In this document: positions 8,534 to 17,050 of the stretch, piece by piece
How positions within the stretch are numbered: the stretch's first letter is position 1
How the letters are laid out: each line of letters opens with the position of its first letter
Assembly: GCF_001425755.1 (NCBI RefSeq)
Contig: NZ_LMDH01000001.1
Span: 2,127,518-2,191,517, forward strand
From: Aeromicrobium sp. Root344
Lineage (GTDB): Bacteria; Actinomycetota; Actinomycetes; Propionibacteriales; Nocardioidaceae
DNA: 64,000 bases
Direction of reading: 5' to 3'
The notes under the pieces: generated by a model
What the model saw: the letters and a program-made list of their open reading frames with translations, nothing else
Told to the model about the DNA's origin: nothing
Database searches by the model: none
Made by a program: the position numbers and the translations under genes

Positions 8534-9781
8534 GTGAGGCGTCAGACAGTCTTCGAACGCCACATGCCCGATGCTCGTGCCGTGGCACACTCGCTCAGCG
8601 ATACGGACCACAGAGTGTTCTGGCTCGATGGAATCGAAGCGGTCGCGTACGAGCCGCTGCAGGGTGGGACGCGAGGTGATCTGACCATCGTCGGCGCCGG
8701 CCATACGGGGTTGTGGGCGGCGGTGCAGGCCAAGCGGCGAGATCCGTCAGCGCGAGTCGTGCTCCTGGAGTCCGGCCTGGTCGGATCGGGTGCGTCAGTC
8801 CGCAACGGGGGCTTTGCTGAGTCGAGCCTCGGCGACCACGGCGACGGTCGTCGTCGGTGGCCGCATGAATTCGAGGCGCTGGAGCGCGTGGGCCTCGAGA
8901 ACTTGTGCGGTCTGGAGCGCGACATCTGCGACCTCGGTATCGACGCCGAGATCGAACCCACAGGCATTCTTTCCGTGGCGTACGACGCTGACCAGGTCCG
9001 CCGCCTCAAGCAGGCAGAACACGGATTCTGGTATGACGCGGATTCGATCAGGAGCGAGATCGCCAGCCCCATCTTTCGAGCAGGGCGATGGAGGACCGAT
9101 GTCTGCGTCCTGGTGAATCCGGGGAAGCTCAGCACAGGTCTGGCTCGCGCGGCGACAGAGCTCGGCGTCGTGATTCACGAACAATCGGCTGTCACCGGTG
9201 TCGACACCCAAGCCGGCGGCGCGGTGCGCGTCCGCACCGCGAGCGGCCATGTCGACAGCCAACAGGTCGCGCTCTGCACCAACGCGTTTCGACCGCTCCT
9301 TCATCGCGCTCGATACCTGAGGGCTTCCGCGAACGAATACCTGATGACGACGGAGCCGCTCACGGACGAGCAGCTCGCGTCGGTGGGATGGCGCAACAGG
9401 CAGGGTCTCGTGGATATGGACACCCACGTCCACCGCGCTCGTCTCACGGCAGACAATCGCATCTTGTGCGCTGCCATGCACCTTCCTCAACGTCGCTTCG
9501 GGTACTCGTTCGCGCCCGAGCCGTTCACCAGCCTGGCGTCATCCTTCATGGCGACGTTTCCTCAACTCGAGGGCGTGCGCTTCAGCCATCGGTGGGCCGG
9601 GGCGATCGACACCCTCAATCAGTCGTTCGCATTCAATGGCCTCGCGCACAGCAGGAGCGTGGCACACGCCGACGGATTCGCCGGGCGAGGCGTGGCCGGA
9701 TCTCGCCTTGTTGCCGGGATCATGCTGAAACACTTGTACGGGCAAACGACGCCAACGCGCCGCGGGTCCGTAGCAGGTTGA
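8534..9781 (+). CDS. FAD-dependent oxidoreductase, DAO (amine/amino acid oxidase) family
   Basis: A 415-residue protein with a dinucleotide motif IVGAGHTGLWAAVQAKRRD (about residue 56) followed by VVLLESG, then the family-typical SVRNGGFAESSLG, and a C-terminal FNGLAHSRSVAHADGFAGRGVAGSRL that closes the FAD site. GTG 8534 has AAGCGGAG just upstream and starts 13 bp after the monooxygenase stop, so the two are co-transcribed. Family members oxidise C-N bonds of amines or amino acids with oxygen or quinone as acceptor. An amine-bearing pathway intermediate is a reasonable substrate, but none can be named. Confidence 0.85.
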   Translation: MRRQTVFERHMPDARAVAHSLSDTDHRVFWLDGIEAVAYEPLQGGTRGDLTIVGAGHTGLWAAVQAKRRDPSARVVLLESGLVGSGASVRNGGFAESSLGDHGDGRRRWPHEFEALERVGLENLCGLERDICDLGIDAEIEPTGILSVAYDADQVRRLKQAEHGFWYDADSIRSEIASPIFRAGRWRTDVCVLVNPGKLSTGLARAATELGVVIHEQSAVTGVDTQAGGAVRVRTASGHVDSQQVALCTNAFRPLLHRARYLRASANEYLMTTEPLTDEQLASVGWRNRQGLVDMDTHVHRARLTADNRILCAAMHLPQRRFGYSFAPEPFTSLASSFMATFPQLEGVRFSHRWAGAIDTLNQSFAFNGLAHSRSVAHADGFAGRGVAGSRLVAGIMLKHLYGQTTPTRRGSVAG

Positions 9782-10090
9782 GCTAGTCGGTGAATCACAC
9801 GCCAAATGCGTCGCTGGTGGTTGTCGAGGCGTCGGCGACGGTTCAGGCGAGGATCTGGGTGATCGCAGCGCGACCATCGAGTGGGACGCGGTCGGCGACG
9901 TAGCCGGGTTCACATGGTCTGTCTCCAGTCTGGGCCGGCGGCACGTTCCGATGCCATGTCACACGATGCGGCGATCCTTCCACGCCGTGGTCGCGGGGCG
10001 GCACTGGCACAGGGCAACTAACACGTGTTAGGGTCCCAGCACTGAAGAAGGCCCCAGTGTCCTTCGACCCCACACAGCGAGGTGGCCAGC
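9782..10090. promoter_or_regulatory. Intergenic region with perfect palindrome CTAACACGTGTTAG
   Basis: No credible gene is seen in these 309 bp; short frames show no domain. A perfect 14 bp palindrome lies at 10018-10031, 60 bp before the ATG of the esterase at 10091, and probably marks an operator. Its halves (CTAACACG / CGTGTTAG) equal halves of the LacI-type sites at 15305 and 24571. Nearly the same string (CAACTnACACGTGTTAG) occurs at 35091-35107. I could not settle on a -35/-10 pair. Confidence 0.45.
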
Positions 10091-11059
10091 ATGCCGATAG
10101 ACCCGTACTTCGCCGCGAGATTCAGGATGCTCGACGGGCTGGAGTCGATGGCGGAGCTCCTCGCCGACCCAGCCAAGATGAGCCAGTTCGAGGCGGCCAT
10201 GACTCCGCCTGTCGGATATGTCCCGCCGGTGTGCGTCACGGATGAAGTGACAGCGCCGGGTCCGCATGGCCCGATCCCCTTGCGGATCTACTCTCCCGAC
10301 GATGCCTCTGGTGTGAGCCCTGGACTGGTCTGGGCGCACGGAGGCGGCTGGCAAGCGGGCGATCTGGACATGCCGGAATCCGACATGGTGGCCCGCGAGC
10401 TGTGCCGCCAAGCCGGGGCGGTCGTCGTGTCCGTCGACTACCGGCTCGCGGTCGACGGCGTGACCTTTCCCGTTCCACTCGACGACGTGGTCGCGGCGTG
10501 GCGCTGGGTCGCCAACAGCGCCCATCTGCTCGGCATCGGCCCTGGGATGCTGTCCCTGGGCGGCGCCAGCGCAGGTGGCAACCTGGCCGCGTCGGCCGCG
10601 TTGCGCATTCGCGACGAAGGAGGCGTTGTTCCCGCAGGGCTCTTGCTGGCCTACCCCGCGGTGCACCACCCGTTGGTCCCAGCGGATCCGGAACGGGCGT
10701 CACTGCTTGCCGAGCTGCCGCGGCTATTGCGTCTCCTGCCCGAAGAGTACGACCAGCTCGTCGAGAACTTCCTCGGAAGCCTGACCGACGTCCCTGCATA
10801 CGCGATGGCTGCCGACATGGATCTCGGTGGCTTGCCGCCGACCGTCATCATCGCGTCGGAGTACGACGACCTGCGGGTCTCCGCAGAGGACTTTGCCGGT
10901 CAGCTGGAGGTCGCTGGAGTGCCCACGCACTATCGCGTGGAAGCTGGAATGCCGCACGGCCACCTGAACTTCAATCCCAAGATCGCCGGGACCGATCGTT
11001 CGCTGCGGGTCCTTGCCGACTTCCTTGCGGTTCGCGCGCTCGAAGGAGTCACGCCATGA
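10091..11059 (+). CDS. Alpha/beta hydrolase, hormone-sensitive-lipase (HSL) family esterase
   Basis: A 322-residue family IV esterase: oxyanion motif HGGGWQAGD (about residue 84), the DYRLA element after it, nucleophile elbow GASAGG (Ser about 160), acid in SEYDDLR, and the C-terminal His in AGMPHGHLNF. No signal peptide is visible, so it acts in the cytosol. ATG 10091 has GCGAGG 7 bp upstream; a GTG at 10082 is less well placed. It hydrolyses short carboxylic esters; the substrate is unknown. It overlaps the next hydrolase by ATGA, so two ester-cleaving enzymes are made together. Confidence 0.92.
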   Translation: MPIDPYFAARFRMLDGLESMAELLADPAKMSQFEAAMTPPVGYVPPVCVTDEVTAPGPHGPIPLRIYSPDDASGVSPGLVWAHGGGWQAGDLDMPESDMVARELCRQAGAVVVSVDYRLAVDGVTFPVPLDDVVAAWRWVANSAHLLGIGPGMLSLGGASAGGNLAASAALRIRDEGGVVPAGLLLAYPAVHHPLVPADPERASLLAELPRLLRLLPEEYDQLVENFLGSLTDVPAYAMAADMDLGGLPPTVIIASEYDDLRVSAEDFAGQLEVAGVPTHYRVEAGMPHGHLNFNPKIAGTDRSLRVLADFLAVRALEGVTP

Positions 11060-12192
11060 TCGCGAGGACTAGCGAGACGATCGTCGCACCTGGGTTCGAG
11101 CCGGTCGCGCAAGCCTTCGAGAGCATCCTGTCGGAGGCTCCCTCCTACAGCGCAGCCCTGTGCGTCTACGTCGACAGTGTTCCGTGCCTCGACATCTGGG
11201 GCGGGCCAGCACAGAGCCACGAGGGCGTTCAGGTCCTCTTCTCGGCGACCAAGGGTGCGGTTGCTCTCTGCGTGGCGCGCCTGGTCCAACACGGGCTCCT
11301 GGATCTCGATGCTCCGGTCGCCTCCATCTGGCCAGAGTTCGGCCAGGCCGGCAAGTCTGAAGCGCCCATTCGATGGCTGCTCAGCCACCGGATGGGACTG
11401 CCGACGGTGGACGTGCCCCTGGCCGGGATGGCCGATCTGGCGAACACGCCGATGCTGGTCCACGCACTCGAGCAGCAAGAGCCCTATTGGGAGCCGGGAA
11501 CGACCCACGGCTATCACCCATGGACCTACGGGACGTTGATCGGCGAAGTCGTGCGTCGGGTGACCGGCGTGTCGATCGGTCAGTTCTTCGCCACCGAGAT
11601 CGCCGGGCCCTTGGGTCTGGACTTCTGGATCGGGCTGCCCGAACCGGTCGAGCCGCGGGTGGTGCCCCTGCGATCCGACGCGCTCAGCCTGACGCACGAG
11701 TCCGACGCGCTGGACGCCGAGGCGCGCGATCCTGCCAGCCTGACCTCCAGGACTGTCTCCAACGGGCTTCAGGACATAACCACGGGTTGCAACCAGCGTG
11801 AGTTCCGAGCAGCTGAGATTCCAGGAGCCAACGGGGTGGCGAGCGCGCGGGCGTTGGCGCGAATGTATGCGAGCTGTCTGGGGCCCGTCGATGGCTTCAG
11901 GCTCCTGGACGACGCGATTCTGAAGCAGTTCTGCGAGCAGGAGTCCGGGGGTGTGGACCGGATCTTCATGGAGGAGACGCGGTACGGTCTGGGCTTCATG
12001 CTCCCGTTCCCACGGAAGCCATTCGCCGGTCCGATGTCGTTCGGTCATGACGGCGCCGCCGGTGCGTTGGCCTTCGCCGATCGTGAGCACGGCTTCTCGT
12101 TCGCGTTCCTGCCGGACCTGTTTCCGGTTCTCGGCGGCGTCGACCCCCATGCGAACGCATTGGTTGCCGAGGTGCTGAAGGTCTTGCGGTGA
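11056..12192 (+). CDS. Serine hydrolase, beta-lactamase/class C-esterase family
   Basis: A 378-residue protein with the class C-like SxxK motif as SATKG (about residue 65), a Tyr-containing second motif in THGYHPWTYGTLIGEVVRR (about 153), and HDGAAGALAF near the C-terminus in place of the KTG element. This pattern is typical of EstB-type esterases of the beta-lactamase fold. There is no export signal, so antibiotic resistance is unlikely and intracellular ester hydrolysis is more plausible. The ATG overlaps the preceding esterase stop. A hairpin follows the gene. Confidence 0.88.
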   Translation: MIARTSETIVAPGFEPVAQAFESILSEAPSYSAALCVYVDSVPCLDIWGGPAQSHEGVQVLFSATKGAVALCVARLVQHGLLDLDAPVASIWPEFGQAGKSEAPIRWLLSHRMGLPTVDVPLAGMADLANTPMLVHALEQQEPYWEPGTTHGYHPWTYGTLIGEVVRRVTGVSIGQFFATEIAGPLGLDFWIGLPEPVEPRVVPLRSDALSLTHESDALDAEARDPASLTSRTVSNGLQDITTGCNQREFRAAEIPGANGVASARALARMYASCLGPVDGFRLLDDAILKQFCEQESGGVDRIFMEETRYGLGFMLPFPRKPFAGPMSFGHDGAAGALAFADREHGFSFAFLPDLFPVLGGVDPHANALVAEVLKVLR

Positions 12193-12222
12193 CTGTCCCT
12201 GCATGCGTAGCAACATCAGACT

Positions 12223-12260
12223 TCCAGGAGGCGTTGGGCGCCGCGGCGCCGTTTCCTGGA
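12223..12260 (+). terminator. Probable terminator hairpin
   Basis: Outer arms TCCAGGA (12223-12229) and TCCTGGA (12254-12260) enclose the perfect palindrome GGCGCCGCGGCGCC (12237-12250). The structure lies 31 bp past the serine hydrolase stop. No T-run follows, as is common in GC-rich actinobacteria. The rest of the interval up to 12366 shows nothing clear except a GGGAG ribosome site. Confidence 0.45.
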
Positions 12261-12366
12261 GCCACCCGGCTCGTGTCCGGCCCAGCCTCTCTTCCTGGGT
12301 CGGGCATGAGTCGGTTAGGACTGAAAAGACACAGCTGAGGACGTTCGATCGACGGGAGTCACTGAC

Positions 12367-13986
12367 ATGAAGTCTCATGAGAAGGCTGGGTCCGGTTCGC
12401 CACTGCTGGAAGACACGATCGGGGCGAACTTCGAGGCGACGGTGGCCGCGCACGGCGATCGTGAAGCGCTCGTCGAGGTTGCCACGGGGCGGCGTTGGAC
12501 ATACAACGAGCTGAACCATGATGTCGACGGACTGGCGCGGGGATTGATCGCGGCTGGCATCGAGAAGGGTGACCGGGTCGGGATCTGGGCGCCGAACTGC
12601 GCCGAGTGGACGATCACCCAGTTCGCGGCAGCCAAGGTCGGGGCGATCTTGGTCAACGTCAACCCGGCGTACCGGACGCATGAGTTCGCCTATGCGGTGC
12701 AGCAGTCGGGCATGAGGATGCTGGTCAGCGCGACGGAGTTCAAGTCCAGCAACTATCGGGAGATGGTCGAGCAGACGGCGCTGGTGAACATCGATCTGGA
12801 GCGGGTCGTCTACCTCGACTCGGACGACTGGAGTGTCCTGATGGCCGAGGGGGAGGGGCTGCCGGAGTCGGCGGTCACCGAGCGGATGGCGACGTTGGTC
12901 AACACCGATCCGATCAACATCCAGTACACCTCAGGAACCACCGGCTACCCCAAGGGTGCGACCTTGTCGCACCGCAACATCCTGAACAACGGATTCTTCG
13001 CCACCGAGCTGATCAACTTCACCGAGCTGGACCGGCTGTGCATACCGGTGCCGTTCTACCACTGCTTCGGGATGGTGATGGCGAACCTCGGTTGCACGAC
13101 GCACGGTGCCGCCATGGTGATTCCGTCGCCTGGGTTCGATCCGTCGATGACGTTGCGGTCGATCGCCGAGGAGCGGTGCACGGGTGTGTATGGCGTGCCG
13201 ACGATGTTCATCGCGATGCAGAACGCCCCCGACTTCGTCGACCATGACCTGTCCAGCTTGCGGACCGGGGTGATGGCCGGTTCTGTCTGTCCGGTCGAGG
13301 TGATGAAGAGGTGCATCGATGACATGCACATGGCCGAGGTGTCGATCGCGTACGGGATGACCGAGACGAGTCCCGTGTCGTGCCAGACCCGGGCCGATGA
13401 CGACCTGGATCGCAGGACCGCGACGATCGGCCGGGTGCACCCGCACGTGGAGATCAAGATCGTCGACCCCGTCACCGGCGACACCGTCGAACGGGGGCAG
13501 GCCGGCGAGTTCTGCACTCGTGGCTACTCGGTCATGCTCGGCTACTGGGACGACCCGGCCAAGACGGCCGAGGCGATCGACGCGGATGGGTGGATGCACA
13601 CCGGCGACCTCGCCGAGATGCGCGAGGACGGTTACTGCAACATCGTCGGGCGGATCAAGGACATGGTGATCCGAGGTGGCGAGAACATCTACCCACGCGA
13701 GATCGAGGAGTTCCTCTACGCCCACCCCGACATCGAGGAGGTCCAGGCGATCGGCGTGCCCGACCAGAAATATGGCGAGGAACTGTGCGCGTGGATCAAG
13801 CTCCGCACCGGAGCCGAACCGCTCGACGCCGAAGCCGTACGGGCATACTCGGCCGGCAAGCTCGCGCACTACAAGATTCCGCGCTACGTCCTGCTCGTCG
13901 ACGAGTTCCCGATGACCGTCACCGGCAAGATCCGCAAGGTTCAGATGCGCGAGGAGAGCGCGGTGCGTCTGGGGCTCGCGACCTGA
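12367..13986 (+). CDS. AMP-binding acyl-CoA ligase (fatty-acyl/medium-chain type)
   Basis: A complete 539-residue ANL ligase: P-loop [12 protein letters not shown] (about 187), [10 protein letters not shown] (A5), [21 protein letters not shown] (A7/A8), [15 protein letters not shown], and catalytic Lys in [13 protein letters not shown] near the end. The GENIYP hinge is typical of FadD/medium-chain acyl-CoA synthetases. GGGAG lies about 8 bp before ATG 12367. It would activate the acid released by the upstream esterases, but the chain length or aromatic nature of the acid cannot be told. It converges on the LacI gene with a 14 bp gap. Confidence 0.92.
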   Translation: MKSHEKAGSGSPLLEDTIGANFEATVAAHGDREALVEVATGRRWTYNELNHDVDGLARGLIAAGIEKGDRVGIWAPNCAEWTITQFAAAKVGAILVNVNPAYRTHEFAYAVQQSGMRMLVSATEFKSSNYREMVEQTALVNIDLERVVYLDSDDWSVLMAEGEGLPESAVTERMATLVNTDPINIQYTSGTTGYPKGATLSHRNILNNGFFATELINFTELDRLCIPVPFYHCFGMVMANLGCTTHGAAMVIPSPGFDPSMTLRSIAEERCTGVYGVPTMFIAMQNAPDFVDHDLSSLRTGVMAGSVCPVEVMKRCIDDMHMAEVSIAYGMTETSPVSCQTRADDDLDRRTATIGRVHPHVEIKIVDPVTGDTVERGQAGEFCTRGYSVMLGYWDDPAKTAEAIDADGWMHTGDLAEMREDGYCNIVGRIKDMVIRGGENIYPREIEEFLYAHPDIEEVQAIGVPDQKYGEELCAWIKLRTGAEPLDAEAVRAYSAGKLAHYKIPRYVLLVDEFPMTVTGKIRKVQMREESAVRLGLAT

Positions 13987-14000
13987 TGCCAGCGTCTCGC

Positions 14001-14999
14001 TCAGAGCTTGCGTACGGACTCCCTGCGCTGCAGGGTGAGCGGATCCGCGGCTGACTGCTGCGTCTGGTCGGCCTGCGTGTCCGTGATGATGGCCACGAGC
14101 TGTTCGGCTTGGTGTGCCAGCTCGAAGCTGATGGTCGTGATCGTCGGTCGGGTCAGTCGGCTGAGGGCGGAATCGTCGACGCCAATCAGCGAGATGTCGT
14201 CAGGAACGGCCAGGCCCTCATCAGCAGCGGCCATCATGAGCGCGAATGCTGCCTCGTCGTTGAACGCGCAGATGCCGGTGACCCCTTCGGCGACGGCCTG
14301 GTTCAGCCAGCCGCGAACCGCGGGGCGATCGTCTGCCGGCAGCCGGAAGTGGGACAGCTGAACGTCACGCTTGCTGGCCTCCTGCTGCGCCCCGGCGAGG
14401 CGGGGTGCACTGAACCAGTCGATCCGGCGATCGTGCGGCGAGACATACGCGAGGACGTGGTGACCGTCGTCGACGAGCGTGCTGGCTTGAAGCCTGCCGA
14501 TCTCGGTCTGCTTGAGTGCTGAAACGTCGTCGTGCTCTGGCACCCGACCCATGTATGCCGTGATCGGTATGTCGCGTTGCTCTGCGAGCTTGACCTCAGA
14601 AACGCTGAGGTCGCACATCGCGACGACGGCGGTGGGCGTGAGCGCCCCCAGCACGTTGCTGAGGTCGTCACCTGCGCCGCGCTGATGAGCGAGCATCGTC
14701 AGGCCCGCCTTGTCGAGCTCGGCGCTCAGACGCTGCAGCAGCTCTCCGAACGGCCCGGCGATCGGCCAGTCGGGCAAGAGGCACAGGACCACGGCGCTCC
14801 GGCCAAGGCGCAGTGCCCGGGCCTCCGGTGAAGGAGTGAAACCGAGCTCGCGCGCGGCAGCCCACACCCGCTCGCGGGTGCTCTCGGGGATGCCCGCGTT
14901 CGGTCTGTCGTTCAGGACAAAGCTCACGGTCGTCCGCGAGACACCTGCGGCGTCCGCGACGTCCTGGCTGCTCACGCGTCGTCCCTTGGCTACGGGCAC
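14001..14999 (-). CDS. LacI-family transcriptional regulator (paralogue 1)
   Basis: A 332-residue LacI/GalR regulator: N-terminal helix-turn-helix SSQDVADAAGVSRTTVSFVLNDRPN, hinge with RALRLGRS, then a periplasmic-binding-type effector domain ending with ISLIGVDDSALSRLTRPTITT. The start is GTG 14999, with AGAGGAGG about 8 bp upstream. It is a close paralogue of the regulator at 23504, sharing blocks such as VVLCLLPDWPI, LTMLAHQR and VAMCDLS. A matching operator (15054-15068) lies just upstream of it and another (15305-15319) precedes the ABC operon, suggesting autorepression and control of import. The effector is unknown. Confidence 0.93.
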   Translation of the reverse strand: MPVAKGRRVSSQDVADAAGVSRTTVSFVLNDRPNAGIPESTRERVWAAARELGFTPSPEARALRLGRSAVVLCLLPDWPIAGPFGELLQRLSAELDKAGLTMLAHQRGAGDDLSNVLGALTPTAVVAMCDLSVSEVKLAEQRDIPITAYMGRVPEHDDVSALKQTEIGRLQASTLVDDGHHVLAYVSPHDRRIDWFSAPRLAGAQQEASKRDVQLSHFRLPADDRPAVRGWLNQAVAEGVTGICAFNDEAAFALMMAAADEGLAVPDDISLIGVDDSALSRLTRPTITTISFELAHQAEQLVAIITDTQADQTQQSAADPLTLQRRESVRKL

Positions 15000-15053
15000 G
15001 CCTGCGCCTCCTCTTGTCGACTGGAGCTGACGTCCACAACATACGCGACTACT

Positions 15054-15068
15054 CCATTTAGTAACTCG
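15054..15068. promoter_or_regulatory. LacI-type operator upstream of lacI paralogue 1
   Basis: CCATTTAGTAACTCG fits the pattern CGnnTTASTAAnnCG, with one arm degenerate (CC for CG). It lies 55 bp upstream of the regulator start on the minus strand, as expected for autoregulation. The same core is found at 15305 and 24571. Confidence 0.5.
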
Positions 15069-15112
15069 ATTGATCGATGCCCGCGCGGCACGCCATCTTC
15101 AGCCGTCTCGGC

Positions 15113-15157
15113 CTTGCGCGGAACGACAAAAGTGCATAAAGTACCCAGTTACGTACC
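15113..15157 (+). promoter_or_regulatory. Promoter/operator module P1, matching the module before the CocE operon
   Basis: A -35 TTGCGC (15114-15119), 17 bp spacer and -10 TAAAGT (15137-15142) run into GTACCCAGTTACGTACC (15141-15157). The 45 bp align without gaps to 26182-26226, with 34 identical positions and the same spacings. The block contains GTAC-N8-GTAC, also found before the tetR gene at 25448. The likely transcription start lies inside the GTAC block, as expected for a repressor site. Confidence 0.55.
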
Positions 15158-15206
15158 TATCGCTGCAATGTCTGCAATGGCAGGGCATATTCACCAAGAA
15201 AGGCTC

Positions 15207-15299
15207 ATGACGGCACGAGATCACGGGTTATGTCTTGACAAGATTTTGGCGCCGACCCTTGCTACTCAAGCTCTTGAGCGTTATGTTGCTCACACTTAA
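15207..15299 (+). other. Possible 30-codon leader ORF between P1 and the ABC operon
   Basis: ATG 15207 opens a 30-codon frame ending TAA 15299. Its start context (AAGAAAGGCTCATGACGGCACGA) echoes that of the CocE gene, and its distance from the P1 -10 box (70 bp) equals that of the CocE start from P2 (71 bp). The encoded peptide does not resemble CocE after the first residues. It could be a leader peptide or the stub of a lost gene, or simply chance. Evidence is weak. Confidence 0.25.
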
Positions 15300-15319
15300 T
15301 AACTCGTGTTAGTAAATCG
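15265..15319 (+). promoter_or_regulatory. Second promoter region of the ABC operon with inverted repeat and LacI-type operator
   Basis: CTCAAGCTCTTGAG (15265-15278) is an inverted repeat. Next come TTGCTC (15286-15291) and, 18 bp on, a TAGTAA box. Over the latter lies the operator CGTGTTAGTAAATCG (15305-15319), which sits in the near-palindrome CTCGTGTTAGTAAATCGAG. The spacing of TTGCT, ACAC and TAACTCGT resembles the promoter at 24562-24591. Repression by one or both LacI paralogues is likely. Confidence 0.5.
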
Positions 15320-15423
15320 AGAATCGATTCTTCGACGCACCTCCGTGGTGAGCCGCAGAATGGGTGAAGCCGACTTCAGGGGGATGGCGGCCGGAGATTT
15401 GCGACCAGGCCAAGGAGAAATCG

Positions 15424-16950
15424 ATGTTCCGGAAAAAACTGATTGCGTCGCTCGCTGCGGCGGTGATGGCCTTGGGGATTGCTGGCTGCGGCGGAGGTTC
15501 CGACGGCAAGGGTGGTGCGAAGCCTGATGTCTTGCGCATCGGTCTCGGCGTCGGCCCGGTCACCCTGGATCCCGCCAAGGACGCCGCGGGGCTTCCGAAC
15601 GTCATGCGATCCCTCACGAATGAAGCTCTCTTCCACCTCAACGCCGACAAGTCAGCCAGCCCGGCACTGGTGAGCGACTCCGGTTATGTGGGCAAGGGCA
15701 ACACGACGTTCGAGCTCACGCTCAAGAAGGGCATCCGCTTCACCGACGGTGAGCCTCTGAACGCGGCAGCGGTGAAGACGTGGCTCCTGTACTTCGCGAA
15801 GGCCGGTGGCCCATTCGCATCAAACCTCTCGATCAAGTCGATCGAGACGCAAGGCGACTACAAGCTCACGCTGCATCTCGCTTCGCCCAATCCGATTGTC
15901 CCGGTGATCCTCTCGCAGTACGGGAACGGCGGGGCGGTCTCCAGTCCCAAGGCGGTGGCCCACCCGGCGGACCTGGCGAAGACGACATACGGCGTGGGCC
16001 CCTACGTGATCGACTCGTCGCAGACCGTGGCGGGAGATCACTACACGCTGGTCCCGAGCAAGTACTACTACGACAAGTCCGCCATCCGCTTCAAGAAGGT
16101 CACGGTCAAGGTGATTTCGGACAAGTCGGCCATGCTCAGGGCGTTCCAGGCCGGGCAGCTTGATTTTGGCAGTCTCGACCCGACCGTCGCTGCGGCCGCC
16201 GCGAAGTCCGGCGTCAAGGTGATGCATTGGGCCTCAGGCACGGTCATCGTGTCGCTTCTTGACTCCAAGGGAAGTCTTGCGCCGGCTCTGGGCGACGTCC
16301 GCGTCCGTCAAGCCCTCAACTACGCCGTCAACCGCAAGGCCATCGCCAAGGCGATGGTGGGAGAGTTCGGCGCTCCGACGTCTCAGCTTCAGATGTCTGA
16401 CACGGACCCTGCTCTGAACGACCGCTATCCCTATGACCCCCAGAAGGCGAAGACACTCCTCGCCGAGGCGGGCTACAAGGACGGGTTCAGCATGAAGGTC
16501 GTCGATGGCGGGACCGCGTCCGTCATTGGAGACGCCACCATGCAGGCCGTGGCCAAGGACTGGGAGGCCATCGGCGTGAAGGTCCAGGTCAAGGCAGCGA
16601 CGACAGACTTCGTTGCGTTGGCGCTGTCGAAGAAGTTCAGTGGCATTGAATGGCCGCCTGATGCAGTGCCGACCTGGATGGGGTACTCGCTCTTCTGGGG
16701 CCCGAAGGCATCGCTCAACCCATTCGGCGTGGTCAATCCCGAGCTGGATCGGCTGTTCGAGCTCGGCCGGTCCCAGAGCGGCGATGAGGCAGCCGAGACC
16801 TTCGCCAAGCTGAGCAGCACGGTGACTGAGCAGGCGCTGAACGTGCCGATCTACACCGCCGACACCATCTGGGGCATGAACAAGCACCTGACCGGTATCG
16901 ACAAGGGCACATGGATGCCGTTCGCGGCGGACTTCGGCTGGAAGAGCTGA
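15424..16950 (+). CDS. ABC transporter substrate-binding lipoprotein, family 5 (oligopeptide/nickel type)
   Basis: A 508-residue extracytoplasmic solute-binding protein. The start MFRKK has a lipoprotein signal ending LGIAGC with Cys22 as the lipidation site; AAGGAGA lies 7 bp upstream. The family-5 signature region is LTLKKGIRFTDGEPLNAAAVK, and VRQALNYAVNRKAI is typical of Dpp/Opp binding proteins. Family-5 proteins bind peptides but also glycosides, opines and other small organics, and the downstream beta-glucosidase and esterase suggest a glycoside or ester ligand. It heads an operon of five further genes. A strong hairpin separates it from the permease. Confidence 0.92.
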   Translation: MFRKKLIASLAAAVMALGIAGCGGGSDGKGGAKPDVLRIGLGVGPVTLDPAKDAAGLPNVMRSLTNEALFHLNADKSASPALVSDSGYVGKGNTTFELTLKKGIRFTDGEPLNAAAVKTWLLYFAKAGGPFASNLSIKSIETQGDYKLTLHLASPNPIVPVILSQYGNGGAVSSPKAVAHPADLAKTTYGVGPYVIDSSQTVAGDHYTLVPSKYYYDKSAIRFKKVTVKVISDKSAMLRAFQAGQLDFGSLDPTVAAAAAKSGVKVMHWASGTVIVSLLDSKGSLAPALGDVRVRQALNYAVNRKAIAKAMVGEFGAPTSQLQMSDTDPALNDRYPYDPQKAKTLLAEAGYKDGFSMKVVDGGTASVIGDATMQAVAKDWEAIGVKVQVKAATTDFVALALSKKFSGIEWPPDAVPTWMGYSLFWGPKASLNPFGVVNPELDRLFELGRSQSGDEAAETFAKLSSTVTEQALNVPIYTADTIWGMNKHLTGIDKGTWMPFAADFGWKS

Positions 16951-16980
16951 TCTCTCCGTGACCACACTTCACGCCAAGGT

Positions 16981-17009
16981 GACCGGGACGCCCCTGGGGC
17001 GTCCCGGTC
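16981..17009 (+). other. Intercistronic stem-loop between binding protein and permease
   Basis: GACCGGGACGCCCC (16981-16994) and GGGGCGTCCCGGTC (16996-17009) form a perfect 14 bp stem around a single T. It begins 30 bp after the binding-protein stop and has no T-run. Such stems stabilise the upstream message and reduce read-through, so binding protein exceeds permease. Its presence argues against the upstream GTG 16958 as permease start. Confidence 0.65.
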
Positions 17010-17050
17010 CGGGGCTGCGTCTCCGCCGGTGGCGCCTGACCCGAGGGTCG

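Noticed and set aside
9843..10073. Possible 76-codon minus-strand gene in the 9782-10090 gap
   Set aside because: No domain, no ribosome site, low-complexity composition; it overlaps the palindrome at 10018.
16958..17050. GTG 16958 as start of the DppB-type permease
   Set aside because: It would translate through a perfect 14 bp stem-loop and add an atypical Arg/Gly/Pro-rich leader; the family start aligns with ATG 17051 or 17060.
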